NCBI GenBank assembly: GCA_031308135.1
Contig: JAHLJT010009419.1
Span: 68,934,550-68,998,549 of the forward strand
Source: Acheta domesticus
Lineage: Eukaryota; Arthropoda; Insecta; Orthoptera; Gryllidae
Reading direction: 5' to 3'
Length of the DNA: 64,000 bases
The notes below the pieces were generated by a model. That model ran no database searches, was not told where the DNA came from, and saw only the letters and a list, made by a program, of their open reading frames with translations. A program made the translations under genes and the position numbers. Shown here piece after piece: positions 48,481-59,640 of this stretch. Positions within the stretch are counted from its first letter, which is position 1. The number at the start of each line of letters is the position of its first letter.

Positions 48481-49114
48481 GAAACCAAAGTTTGTGATCT
48501 TCCACTCGTCGGCTACTACGCCCACTGATGTAGTCTTCCGCGGTCAGAGTCATCTGGGCTGTCCGGGTGGCGCCGTGTCGAAGGCTGACGTGCCAACGTT
48601 TCGACCAACATACCTTAGTCTTCTTCATGCCTATAATGTCGAGTCCCTACATATCGCTCCAACATATCGTCGTCTTCATGTCTTTAGTGCCGAGTGATTA
48701 CAGCTCTGAAGAATACCGCGATATGCTGATCGAAACGTCGTCACCTCAGCATTCGATGCGTTGTCATCCGGACAGCTCCGATTATTGCGTTCATTTCCCG
48801 TGTGCTGTTATTTTTCCCAACGCCCCGTGCGTCCAGTTCACTGCTGCCGGATTTCGGCGGCGGCGGTTGTCAGATGCAAGGTCGTGCCCTGGTTTTGGAA
48901 GCTGCGTACACCGCACAGATAAACATCGTTCTTTTATTGCCGCTTTACGGTCGTCGTGATGGCGGCAGACGTGTAAATGCCGCTGCCTGAATTAAATGAG
49001 GGGCTGCTCCAAGAAACCTGTTTTATATGCGTGATAACTGCGTCGGGTTCCAAGGGCCTTTAGGGTCGTCGGGGGTCCTTTGAGACGCGCGGATAACGAT
49101 CGGAGTCGTTAAGA
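48481..49114. other. GC-richer repeat debris, no gene recognised
   Basis: Carries 'TGAAGA...CGAAACGT' motifs (plus 48706-48740; minus 48597-48630). The frames (67-130 codons) overlap each other and have no domain. Probably old retroelement sequence. Confidence 0.35.
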
Positions 49115-49490
49115 AAGTGTGTATTGGCGGTCAGAGATGGGGGATCGTGGGTTAGAGTCCCGCTCGTGCATCCTTGTTTGTCCGAGTGGTGTGGCAAGTC
49201 GTGCTTTCCCACTCACGATGCATCTTTCGAACCTCATCCTTTCTGTCCAGACCTTCCTGGGTGGCATAGAAGCTTGCGGAGGTGGCAAGTACACGAGCCA
49301 CTCGGGCTCTGGCATTCCCCGATCCTGTGTGCTGGGGCATGATGGGACAGACCCATCCACCATGTGCCTCCCGTTCACCCTTGACCTTCCCAACCAGACA
49401 GATACCCTCATAAATAATCGCCTAACATATCAAAGATGGCTCTACGAATTAGCGTGGCAGCTCCCTCTAACAAGAAAGGAGAAGAACTGA
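49115..49490 (+). mobile_element. Probable tRNA-derived SINE, third type
   Basis: A B-box-like GGGTTAGAGTCCCGC at 49150-49164 follows 'gcggtcagagatgggggatcg'. The body is GC-rich up to about 49440, then 'aacaagaaaggagaagaact', a purine-rich tail. Both strands are open for 100-123 codons across it, but no known domain is seen. No TSD found. Confidence 0.45.
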
Positions 49491-49949
49491 GATGAGATCA
49501 ATGGCTGCCTCCGATTGTATAAGAGGTGAAGGGTTCCTACACTGCAACAAGCTGAGTGAATTAAGAAGAAGAGGGAATGACCACGCGGAATATTTCGTTC
49601 GGGCGTCGAAGCAGTTGTCCCAAACCCGCGAGATAGAGTCCAGCATGCTAGATTTTTCGCTCATGCCGTCATGAGCGAATTTCTATTTGGCCGAGAAACC
49701 TGGGAGTCTGTCTCTCGGTACTTGTGACCCTGACAGTTAAGTGATGATTTAGGAAGAGAGGAAACGAGACTGATCGTGCGAACTTATTAAACGCTCTGGC
49801 TGAGAATAGCACGAATCACAATATTTAAATGATCGTTTTATATTTCCAGAGAAAAAATATACAAACCGAGCATCACAAAATTTATAATGAGATGTATTTC
49901 ACTGGAACTTCATTGGTGCTTCACTGGTACTGGACCGGTAAAGAAAGAC
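49491..49949. other. No recognised feature
   Basis: One 60- and one 65-codon frame on opposite strands; nothing recognised. Confidence 0.4.
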
Positions 49950-50290
49950 TGAGTTTAGCGCAGAGCAAACATTACCGCTGACTCTGCAGCGACTCTGACC
50001 GGGAGGCCCTAAAGTTCGAATCCAGACGGGGGCGAAACTTCGACACTAGCTACACAGCTCGATCAAATTCAGCTCTGTATGGATGAAAACTAGCGGCCGG
50101 GTGATTAGTAGTTTTCGTATTTTCTCCTATCAATACCTAGTGAATGCCGGAATAGTACCCAAACAAATGGGGCAAGGACAGCTCGTTCTTTCCTTCCTCT
50201 TCCTTGTCATATCCTTTCCCCTTACACAGGCCCTACAGGCACGTACTATATCATGGCCGACTGTAGTAGTCTTGGCTTATGACACACCAC
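49950..50290 (+). mobile_element. tRNA-derived SINE (559-bp family), 3'-truncated
   Basis: B-box-like AAGTTCGAATCC at 50012-50023, then the shared 'cagctcgatcaaattcagctctgtatgga', 'gtagttttcgtattttctcc', 'gaatgccggaatagtaccc' and 'ctttccttcctcttccttgtcat'. The (TG/CA)n tract is absent. Confidence 0.75.
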
Positions 50291-50299
50291 ACATGACTG

Positions 50300-50430
50300 G
50301 AAATCAGTGGGGAGCTTAGAGCCAGATATAAGCCAGGATATAACAAGAGGTAGGAAAGATCGCGCGCGGTCCGTGGCCCGTTTGTTAGGGTACTGCTCCG
50401 CTATTCGCCTGGTGTTGACACCAACGGTAA
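50300..50430 (-). mobile_element. SINE fragment (559-bp family)
   Basis: Matches 'ggatataacaagaggtaggaaagatcgcgcgcggtcc' and 'gttagggtactgctccgctattcgcctggtgttga' of other minus-strand copies. It faces the preceding copy tail to tail. Confidence 0.75.
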
Positions 50431-51497
50431 TAATGACCGTAGCAGGGGACGTGCTCGGGAACATCAGTCAATCTAAGCGGGTAGAAACAACATTGCTTAC
50501 CCCAAGAAGACAGTACTGTCAATAACTTTTCTATTCGTTTCTTCATTGTAGCGGTCTTGTTCTCGAGTGATGTCAGGAGAACCGTTCTTCCAGCGGATGT
50601 TTAAGGTATTATCAGTACCATACAGAAAAATAAACTTCCTATGATACCAGTAATGTCAAGGACGCAACATAAGATATGTTGACGACAGAGAGAGTATAGT
50701 AGCGGTGACTGGGAGTAAACTTGAGGGACTCCGTTTTTCCCGTTCCGTTTTAGGACAAATGCCTATTTAATTCCTATGAGAGCTTGTAGAAAATAATAGC
50801 AGATGTTTACGAATCATGAAAAATTATTTTAATGTTTTTTGCCTAAAACTGCCTGAAACAAGTAATTTTGAAGAATTATTATATTTTAATTACTCATTTT
50901 TTAAATTTGTTATACCGAAACGCAAATACTTTCCCAAATTTCCCCAAAACGCGAATATTCCCTGATCAAATACTGTAATAGACTACGCACCGAAATCCCT
51001 TGCCCAACACACTGAACATAACGAGCACTTCAAGTCAATATAAAGTGTGTTTTACGCTCGTCTCCGATCGTCACGCTCTTTTAGGCAAAAGCACCAATTC
51101 CTGACGCAGCTGCGCTATTGACAGGTTGAGAATGAAAAGAGAGTGAATGAATGCATGTAATGAAAAAAAAATGAAGTGAATAAAAAATATGGTTGTAGTC
51201 ACTCTCAAAAATGTAAAAATACTTGACTTTTCTAAAGAATAAAAATTGTATAATTTTGTGATCAATTTTAGATGTCATAACTTTACTTTTCCTGTCAAAT
51301 ATTTGTTAAATAACTGCTTTTTAGTCATTTTGTAACATATTTGAAGTGCCTGAAATGTCACTTTTCATGCCTAAAAATGCCTAATTTCATAATTTAGTTA
51401 CCTATTGTAGGTGCCTAAATCATCACTTTTTTTGTGCCTGAAATTCGGAGGTCTAGTGATGAGTTACCGTGAATGTTGAACAGTAAATATTTCGTTG
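50431..51497. other. No gene recognised; 'tgcctaaaa' word repeated
   Basis: The word tgccta(a/t) recurs at 50760-50850 and 51350-51440 ('catgcctaaaaatgcctaatttc', 'aggtgcctaaatcatcac'). This suggests a decayed repeat split around 51 kb, but I cannot classify it. Confidence 0.35.
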
Positions 51498-51501
51498 AAA
51501 A
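51498..51501 (-). terminator. RNA polymerase III T-run terminator of tRNA-Leu
   Basis: TTTT on the minus strand starting 4 nt after the tRNA 3' end, the standard Pol III stop signal. Confidence 0.75.
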
Positions 51502-51505
51502 TATT

Positions 51506-51585
51506 TGGCAGCGGTGGGATTCGAACCCACGCCCTTTCGGACTGGTGCCTAAAACCAGCGCCTTAGACCGCTCGGCCACGCTACC
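51506..51585 (-). tRNA. tRNA-Leu(UAG)
   Basis: An 80-nt nuclear tRNA gene that reads CUA (and, by wobble, other CUN) leucine codons. On the minus strand the acceptor GGTAGCG pairs with CGCTGCC and is followed by discriminator A. The A box is TGGCCGAGCGGTC. The anticodon arm is CTGGT-TTTAGGC-ACCAG, giving anticodon TAG in the loop. A variable arm of class II length (CCGAAAGG) follows, and then the T arm with B box GGGTTCGAATCCC. There is no intron and CCA is not encoded, as expected for a eukaryotic gene. A Pol III terminator (TTTT on the minus strand, 51498-51501) lies 4 bases past the 3' end. It has no flanking repeat body, so it is a real gene and not a SINE head. Confidence 0.96.
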
Positions 51586-53665
51586 TGACGTTCGTCATAT
51601 CTTCAGAGATGTCTTTGTTATGATATACAAATTGTTTATAGTGAATATTATATCTATTAAACGTGCGTACGCATATTTAGAAATAATAATTTAGAATTTA
51701 TCATTATTGAACAAACAGAACAAGCAAACATCGCTTCATTCTAAAACTGTTATCGGAATAGCTCTATTTTCGTCTACCCCATGCCTTTTCTTGTATAGGT
51801 ATTTAGAAGGAAGCAATTTGGAAGGAATCGCTTGCTATATACTACGATTTAAATTAAGACTTTGATTTTTCAAAAAAATACACATATGCATTTTTAAGTG
51901 TCTTTTCTGTTTTTAGCACTTACAATTATGTATTTCATAGTTTGGTACTTTTCGTGAAACACACAGGCTTCAAAGTATCTCTGTTGATGGTTGTTCAAAA
52001 ATCAATAAGTGTTGGAGCATTTCGGAACCTAAAAACGGCGCGTTTTCGACAATGTACAAAGCAAATGTTATCAAAAAGTGTTGTAATATTTTTCTCGCAA
52101 ATTTCCATACTTGCAAAAGAGTTCAATTCTCTACGATATTCCGAAAGCCTGATTTCGAATAAGTTACTGGAAGTGCTTACAAAATAAAAAAATAAAACTA
52201 GTAGAGTTTTTTTAATCACACACAATACTGTACAATAGATAAGAATATCGATTGTACAGAAAACTAAAAGCAAACCATCGAGTTAATTCAAAATGATCTC
52301 TAAATATTGTATTGTAAAATATTTTGTGAAAAGTTTGTAAATATGAATAAAATGGCGCAAAAGGCCTTCGCATGCTTGTGAATTGGCAGGTGGGATGCCT
52401 AGAAACATGTTACTCATGGGAAGAATTTTGTGTAAACAAAGCATTTATTAAGACGAGATCAAGTGAAGAAATAAGTGAACATTGCGGATATGAAGATTTT
52501 CGAAGATTCGTTTAGTGAATGTAATGGTTCAGGTGTGGAATATGGAAAGGAATAGTATTATATGTCATATTTTTCTCGTAGTTTAATAGTTACGAAGATA
52601 CTGTATTTGAAGTGCCTTAGTTGAATCGGTTTTTAGCTGATCCGGGCTACAGAACGAACTACTGCAATGCATCGCATATATCAGCGTTTAAATTTTCTAA
52701 AGTGAAATTCGTAATGGATGTCTGGCTGAAAAATATATATCCTGACTTAACAGTTGATAAACCTATGTTTTGAGTTAATTATTTTAAATCGTTCTTAGTC
52801 AAAAGTTGATTAGTGAACGTAATGTTACTTTTCTAAATGAAACGCTCAATATGTGTTCTCATAAATATTCAATACGATTGAACTAGGATTATCTCATAGT
52901 TTTTCACATCAGCCGAGTTATCATTCAGTAAAAGTCGATAATATAAGAAAATTTCCGGAAGAACTTAGCAGGAAATTTTACGAAGAGATGAGGAGAATCT
53001 GCTAGGTCCTGTGAAGAACGTGTCATAGTCAATGTTGAATATTTTGTGCTAAACATAAAGCAAACCTGTAAATCCTTGTAAACCTTTGTTGCTAGCTAAG
53101 AAAGAAACAATGTTCTTTCTATTAAAATATAAGATTTTGTATATATTCCCCTTAACATACATTAGGTTTAAAATTAACAATAAGCCAAGCTGAGATCTAA
53201 GAACATCAGAACTTTAAATAAGTTCCTGTATATTTTTTTAAAAAAAATGAGCAGTTATCGCGTAATTTTTGTTGGAAATAAAGAAATGGATTTTTTCTCA
53301 AAAACGACCTTTTCTCAAAATATTACGCTTAGTACTTAAAAAATTACTAATTTTTGTTGAACTTTCAGAATTTTTGAAAATTGAAAATGTTAGAAATAAT
53401 GGGAAAAATAATGTGCTGTTGTTGCACTACTAGTTTTATGTTTGCCCTCTCCTTTTAGCGCGTTGAAACTTGTTCGTCAGCTTGGTGTATTTCAGGCGTT
53501 ATTTCCTCTCGCAATTTTTTTACAAATTCACTGTGATGTTTCTTACGTTCTTCCAAATTTTCTTTCAAGATTTCTTTGTAATATTCTCCAAATAATGTAC
53601 GGTATTTAATGATGTTAGAATAAACAGATATGGCATAACACCCTCTTGATGGTTTTCATACTATC
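51586..53665. other. No gene recognised
   Basis: AT-rich. 53220-53440 has R1600-like wording (ttttctcaaaaacgaccttttctc, and 'ttgcactactagttt' at its end), but too diverged to call. Confidence 0.4.
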
Positions 53666-53712
53666 TTCTTCTTCTTCTTCTTTATTCTTATTATTATTAT
53701 TATTATTACTAT
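53666..53712. repeat. (CTT)n / (TTA)n microsatellite
   Basis: cttcttcttcttctt followed by ttattattattattatt. Confidence 0.9.
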
Positions 53713-54281
53713 TTTCCCCAAAATCCGCTACTAAAGATATGTGGTATCCATTGAATGTAAAATCTGCTGCAGATTGCCATCAGGATTCTTAAGAAACAGA
53801 TCCAATGACCGAGAGTGCTTCTGCAATTTTTTGCTCAAAATATGGGCTGTTTAAATAACGCAATGTTTTACTCTTTCCCGTTCTTTGAACGACAAGGAAG
53901 ATTGAAAAAGTCTTACATATTTTTTTGCGGAACAAATCGAAGAGCTCCGATAACTATCGTCCACGCTGTTTTCAAACCCCGCAATTCAGCTGATTTGAAT
54001 TTCATAACTCTATCCGGCTCAATTCGTCCCCTCTAGTAATAACCTCGTAAATGATTGGTCTTTGTTTATTTGAAACTTGTCCATTCTTTTTAGATATTAT
54101 CCATTGAATTTTCTTTCCATGATTTATTTAACATTTCAGTGTCTCACATTTCATGTCGAGTACCAGTGACTGTTTTTTTCAGTTTTCTTAGTGCTACTCA
54201 ATGTTCCTTTCTACACTTACTGCTTTATTCCCACTCTTCGGTCAGATTTAATGTCCAGCATCATATGTGGATCCTTGTGGG

Positions 54282-54283
<2 letters not shown>
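53713..54283. other. No recognised feature
   Basis: AT-rich; a 73-codon frame at 53815-54036 has no motif. Confidence 0.4.
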
Positions 54284-54329
<46 letters not shown>

Positions 54330-54366
54330 TATTATTATATTATTATCATTATTATTATTGATCTTA
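54284..54366. repeat. (ATT)n microsatellite
   Basis: About 27 ATT units with a few interruptions. It makes the poly-Y/poly-L frame at 54139-54375, which is not a gene. Confidence 0.95.
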
Positions 54367-55550
54367 TTATATTAAATTGTTTCACACAGAGAGAAAAAGA
54401 AATAACAAGGAATGGGTAAATAATAGTCCCATGAAAAGTTCGGTATCAGTTGATCGGACGAGAAACAAAATCCAGGTATTGCGTCTATTAATTCAGTATT
54501 CATTCCCTAAGTTTCCTCTCATTTGGCACTGCATTCCGCACTCATTCTCAGGTTGATCACAAACACGTGTATTTTGTACACATTTTTGAGAAGTGGAAAA
54601 AGAGCGCTTTTTAAGCTGTAGCTCGCTTAGTAATCGGTTTCGAAACAAATGTTTCTTATAAAAGTTGTAGAAAATTCTATCTTCTTTAAAAGTTATTTGA
54701 ATCATTTTTCTACAGGACTTCAGGTTAAAGAGGTGTAGAGAGAAAACTGAAGCAAGTGCGAAAAAAATATCGGTTTTTCGGGCCTCCCGATTTTAGCAGT
54801 GTCTGGGAGGTCGACAACTTGAGGGGTTTTGACTAGTGTCTAGATACACATCAATATCTCTAATATCAACAACAATATCCCCAAAGAAAAAGTTTTTATG
54901 ACTTTTCCCAGGAACATACCGACTCGACTATCCTAAGAATATCGAGGTGTGAATTTGGAGTCTTCAAGAATTCTATAGTTGTCCTTCTTTTCGTACTTTT
55001 GCGAAGGTTATCCAGTGTTTAGTAAATAGCATGTTACTACTTACATTTAAGGAATAAAAAATCTACGATCATCCCATGCTAAGATTAAGTGGTGAGAAAT
55101 ATTACACGATAGAAGGGGCACTGCCTTTCGGAAAACTGCGTCTACTTTAGCGAGTATGAACATACGGAGAATGAACAGAGTACGAACCGAGTATGTAGTA
55201 CATATACCTTACCTTTCCTTGGATCTACTTCAAAATACTTTTAGCTATGACGTATGTCGCAATGTGGCAACCAATATATATACAACCACGCAAAAGCAGC
55301 GTCTCCTGGACCCAGGGACAGATCCAGAAAGTATTTCAGGGTAGAAGTAGAAATTTCACGTCGGACGCCCACTTCTCATATTTTTTTAGTATTATTTTTT
55401 TAGTAGTAGGTTCTGTATTTAAAAAATATATCTTCATAGTATAAATAGTCCTGTAGGATGTGATGAATTCAATATATGGTAATTGTTTTGAATTTTGTTT
55501 TTTTTCGGGTTCCGGACCACACGCATTTGCCTTTGCTTTGCCCGAGCTAA
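54367..55550. other. No recognised feature
   Basis: Nothing recognised on either strand. Confidence 0.4.
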
Positions 55551-56057
55551 TTATGCAAGATTGCGCAGTTCTTCACAAGCCAGCGTCCTTCGTAAATACA
55601 GCGACACAGATATTTCCCAATACCAGCAGAAAGAATGGAGAATTTTTATGAGAGTAAACCCATCAACCTTGACAGGTCGTGCGTACCTGACAAATAATCC
55701 TCTTATATTGGTCTTCCAGAAGCCTGTTTCTCCAGTTTTCAGTATAGCCCTCCCGGAGACTAATCCACCTAAAGTCATCGTATTTTCCATCAGATCGCCT
55801 ATAACAACGGTTAATGTTGCCGATATTGCGTTAAGTATTCAAATAACGCACGCGACATAAAAGGAAGTAATAGACATACCCATACCCTGAATGGATTTTA
55901 CGTGCCTAGCCGGCCTCGACACTCTGGCAAATAGCCTTTGGCGAAATTCCTTTGTGGGACGCTTTCGACAACAGCAGCAATGTGAAGTGATAATGAAATA
56001 TAAAGTGATTTTGAAGTGAAGTTCACAGTGAAGAGGCATTTCTTCCGCTGATGTCAA
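55551..56057 (-). pseudogene. Unassigned, possibly broken membrane-protein fragment
   Basis: I do not recognise this. Two minus-strand frames (55839-56057, 72 codons; 55551-55790, 79 codons) lie in the same frame, separated by one TGA near 55837. Read through, they give SITSFYVACVI, stop, LNAISATLTVVIGDL, then MENTMTLGGLVSGRAILKTG and FVRYARPVKVDGF. The part around the stop is hydrophobic enough for one or two membrane spans. The plus strand is also open for 121 codons (55495-55860), which weakens the case. It may be a decayed receptor or transporter exon, or chance. Confidence 0.2.
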
Positions 56058-56788
56058 AAATACTTCAAGAGTTCAATTGTATTTCATGATTTCCATTTTA
56101 ATTATGCATTTGTTCAGGTTATATTAATGAAACAATCAGAATTGAAAAAAAACAACAGTTTTTTAAAGAATAGGTGCAAACATGTCTCGACCAAAACTTA
56201 TTTTATTAAGTTAGATAGATACACAAGAATGAACATTAAATTCCCTTGTTTTATTCAGTAATGAATGAAAATAGTGAAAAATGTTTCTCTTTTTGGCTTT
56301 AGCTTCTATAGCTGGTATTTAATTTTACATGTTTCCATCAATTCGTTTTTAATGAATATTTGTTTTCCACAAATTCTATGAAGTAGGCATCGAAACAATG
56401 TCACGTCTTTGCTACCATTGAAATAAAAAGCAACTGGGCAGAAAATGTAATTAAATCTCATAAAATGAGACAGTACAGCAGATGCTCCTTTTTCGCATTA
56501 GAAGTAAACATGTTCTAAGACATACAATACAAAGGAAATAACACTAAGAATGTAAACTTCTTCAAAGCAATCAGATAAATCAAATAATCAAATGCAATTC
56601 AGATAATAAATTGATTGATCAAACACAAAACTAATCCGTCCTATCGTTTAACGAGTAGAAATGATTAAGTAATAAAATAATAAGAGAAATTTTATTGCAT
56701 TAAACTAACATTTATGTAATGTATCACGTTATAAATGCTTAATAATTTGAAGCAAAATCAAAAGTACGTATTTAATCAAAAACATTGT
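56058..56788. other. No recognised feature
   Basis: AT-rich, no frame over 60 codons, no family repeat. Confidence 0.45.
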
Positions 56789-57609
56789 TTAACCTTCCGG
56801 TGGGCGCGCGGCAGCACTTCGTGCTGCCTGTGTGCTTTTATTGTTCTAAAACGGGGTACGGCTATTTGACATGTCAGAGGGCTCATTTCGCAACATTCTA
56901 AACGAAACGCGAAAATCTCCGTTCCGTTGCCTTCTCCCTATCAGTCGTAAAGAAGATTTGAAAATAAAATAATGCTGACTGCAGCACTCCATGCTCTACC
57001 GCGCCCACTCCTGCTCTACCGCGCCCACTCGTGTAAGTATTTTTAGTATTTCAAACGAACATTTTGCTTATTCAGATTGTTCGTTTATATTTTCGACCTC
57101 TGTATGCAAAATCAAAGATGTTGAAAGCTGATTTTTGTGGACTTTTATCCTGTTACTGTAACTGTTACTTGTGGTCTTATTTTTGATTTTGTTTGCTGAA
57201 GGGCTGAAAGAAACGAAGAAATCAGGCACCTTCTTGAGTTACTGAAAACGGCTTCATGAAAATCAATTGATGTTTTTCTTAAATTTAAGGACAGTAACTG
57301 TTTCATTTAATTATTTTGTCTATTTAATAACAATTTTCTAGTTAATTTTTTCTTAGTTATATTTTGTTTTATAAGGTTTTCTGAATCAGTGTTTTTAATA
57401 TTCTATACCTAAAAATAGCCATATTTCTGTGATTTATAAAATGTAATAACATTAAAAATGTAATGAATAGTCGTGAGTGTTTATACTTCCTTCTTCAACT
57501 AAATAATAGAAGTTTTGGGTGTGCAAAATACTGTTTTTTCGAGGCAGCATAGAGTGCTCCTACGCACCCGCTTATGTGACTCAAATAGGCGCCCCCACCG
57601 GAAGGTTAA
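56789..57609. mobile_element. Non-autonomous piggyBac-like element (TTAA-flanked, 813 bp)
   Basis: TTAA at 56789-56792 is followed by CCTTCCGGTGGGCGCGC. The far end is the inverse, CCTTCCGGTGGGGGCGC, directly followed by TTAA at 57606-57609. The inverted repeat is 12 bp perfect and 16/17 overall. A subterminal hairpin, GGCAGCACTTCGTGCTGCC, lies at 56811-56829, with a related ggcagcatagagtgct near the other end (57543-57558). The interior has no transposase frame. TTAA duplication with CC-starting tips is the piggyBac signature. The tips differ from those of the autonomous element at 36245-38800 (CCCTTAG...), so another transposase must have moved it. Confidence 0.88.
57000..57035. repeat. Short tandem duplication inside the piggyBac-like element
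   Basis: The 17-bp word ctctaccgcgcccactc is repeated with a 3-bp spacer. Confidence 0.85.
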
Positions 57610-59345
57610 TTGTAATACTATTTTCATTTTTAATTATTACTTCGTTTTTGAGGATTATTTCAGTACTAGCTTCAAAAATATGGCATTGCTCAGGCATTTA
57701 TTCATCACAATCATGTATTAAATAGCTAGCCTACATGACGTTGCCCGGGTTTTGCGTAAAGGTACTTTACACTAACACATGACTGCACTTTCATTGGGTA
57801 TTTAGGTGAAAAAACGTTATGTATAATTACAATTTTTATTGAAACTCCTATTACATTTTGATCTGATAATATGAAACTGAAGTGCCCTCCATTCCTCCCG
57901 TATTCATTATTCATTTTTTTCATAAGTAGTGGTCCTGGAGGTTAACCGTAGAAGTTTTTACAAAAAAGCTACTAATTTGTGGAATTTAGATGATATTTAC
58001 CATCCGGATGTAATAATCGCAAGGCAACTATGGCTTGCAAACCATTCGCATAACCGTGAAATTCTTCTGTCGGACTTTGTTACTATTAGAAGGGATAGAA
58101 TGGGCTGAGACGGGGAAACATTATTTTATCTGCGTCAGTACTAATTTGTATTATGTAGAATCATGGATAGAGGTCGATCATGAAATACTGTTGAAGTGAA
58201 GAGTATCTATTGTTGTTGTGAAATTGTAGGCATGTACGAAGCCTCGCACGAAGATGTTAGCGCGATAGGAAGGCTAGAAGTCTGAACCGGTTTCTGAAAC
58301 AATTATACGAAGCGAAGAATAATTTGCAGCGATCTTAACTTGCCACAGGTAAATAAGGCTGGCGACAGCGAAGGCATTAGTACAGCACAAGTTCTTTTCA
58401 ATATACTTGTTTGGGACGGCAGATATAATCAGATAGTCGAGGTATTGAGGAAAGACGAGAACGTCCTTCCTCTATGGTCAAGGATCCAAAGAGAGAGCAC
58501 GCAATTCTGGACATTTTCCTTGTTCGCTTAGAACAGGCCTGTCCAAAACCGTGCTCCAGTGTAGTTGTGCTCCGCCAGTGCCCCACGCAGCGCGCCGGCG
58601 CAAATTAGTGACCGGTGGAAGGGGGCATTCCTTCAGTTCGTGCGATAACGTACTACCTGCTGCTGGCTAGGTGCTGCACGTTATTTCAAAGGTGACAGCA
58701 AAGACAGGCATTGTTTGATAGTGGTTCTATAGGCGTGATATTTGGACCATCCATCTAAAAGACAGAAAGATAAATTTAGAACGGCGAACACTTTGCTGGA
58801 GTGTTATGTACATTTTCCACAACAGTAGTTCCCAAAACTGCATATGCAAGCAGCCAAAGTAATTTATATGTTTGGATCCACGTATGTATGTGAGAGCTTT
58901 TTTTTCTATTATGCCGTTAACAAACTCGACGTTTCGAGGATGTTTGAGCGACGAGAGTCTTTGCAATTCCTTGCGTTTGATGGCGACAGGGAATTTTGTA
59001 CCCCACATCGAACGAATTGTAAACAACAAAAAAATAAAATTGTTACCATGAAATTCCTTTTGTTTGCTTCAACTGAACCTACTTATACTTAAAGAGGAAA
59101 ACGGAATATCCTGGATGTTTCAAACTAGAAAATAGAAAGGAAACTTACTCGTTTGATAAAATTAAATTAAAATCCCCTTTGATTTTACATGAACTGGGCG
59201 CGAATTAAAACATTGTCGTATTTGATCTGTTTGAAACGAGCGTAGTATATGACATCTGTCGAAGCGAATGTATTCGTCATCTGTCGAAGCGAACTTGGTG
59301 CTCCGGAGCATGGGCGGAGCAGAAATCTTGGGCACAGGTGGTTTA
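57610..59345. other. No gene recognised; hAT-like tip wording at 58546
   Basis: CAGGCCTGTCCAAAACCGTG at 58546 looks like a hAT terminal repeat, but I could not find its inverted partner nearby. Short frames only. Confidence 0.4.
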
Positions 59346-59576
59346 TACTTCGGTTTTTCTTTCTTGGCGCACGTGGGTGTGTCCTCAAAATGGAATATCT
59401 CACTGTATTTCGCTTTGTTCTCCGTTGTGCCGCCAGGAGTCACATGATCGCCAGCACTGCTCGATACAGTCGCGATCATATGACTCATAGCGGCACAACC
59501 GAGAAAGACGCGAAATACCGTGAGATATTCCATTTTATTGACAATCCCCGTGCACCAAGAAAGAAAAACCGAAGTA
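59346..59576. mobile_element. Fold-back MITE 'FB232', copy 2
   Basis: A 231-bp near-palindrome with perfect ends, TACTTCGGTTTTTCTTTC and its inverse, and the same centre as copy 1 ('ttgtgccgccaggagtcac...gtgactc/catagcggcacaa'). The overlapping 151- and 154-codon frames on opposite strands mirror each other because of the palindrome and are not genes. Confidence 0.92.
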
Positions 59577-59640
59577 CAGAAAAACAATTCATTTCCTGCG
59601 AAAATGTTTCCGGCGTAAGCGACCACAGCGGTGTTCTGTT

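Noticed and set aside
58546..58640. Another hAT element starting CAGGCCTGTCCAA
   Set aside because: No inverted partner or 8-bp duplication was found within about 1 kb on either side.
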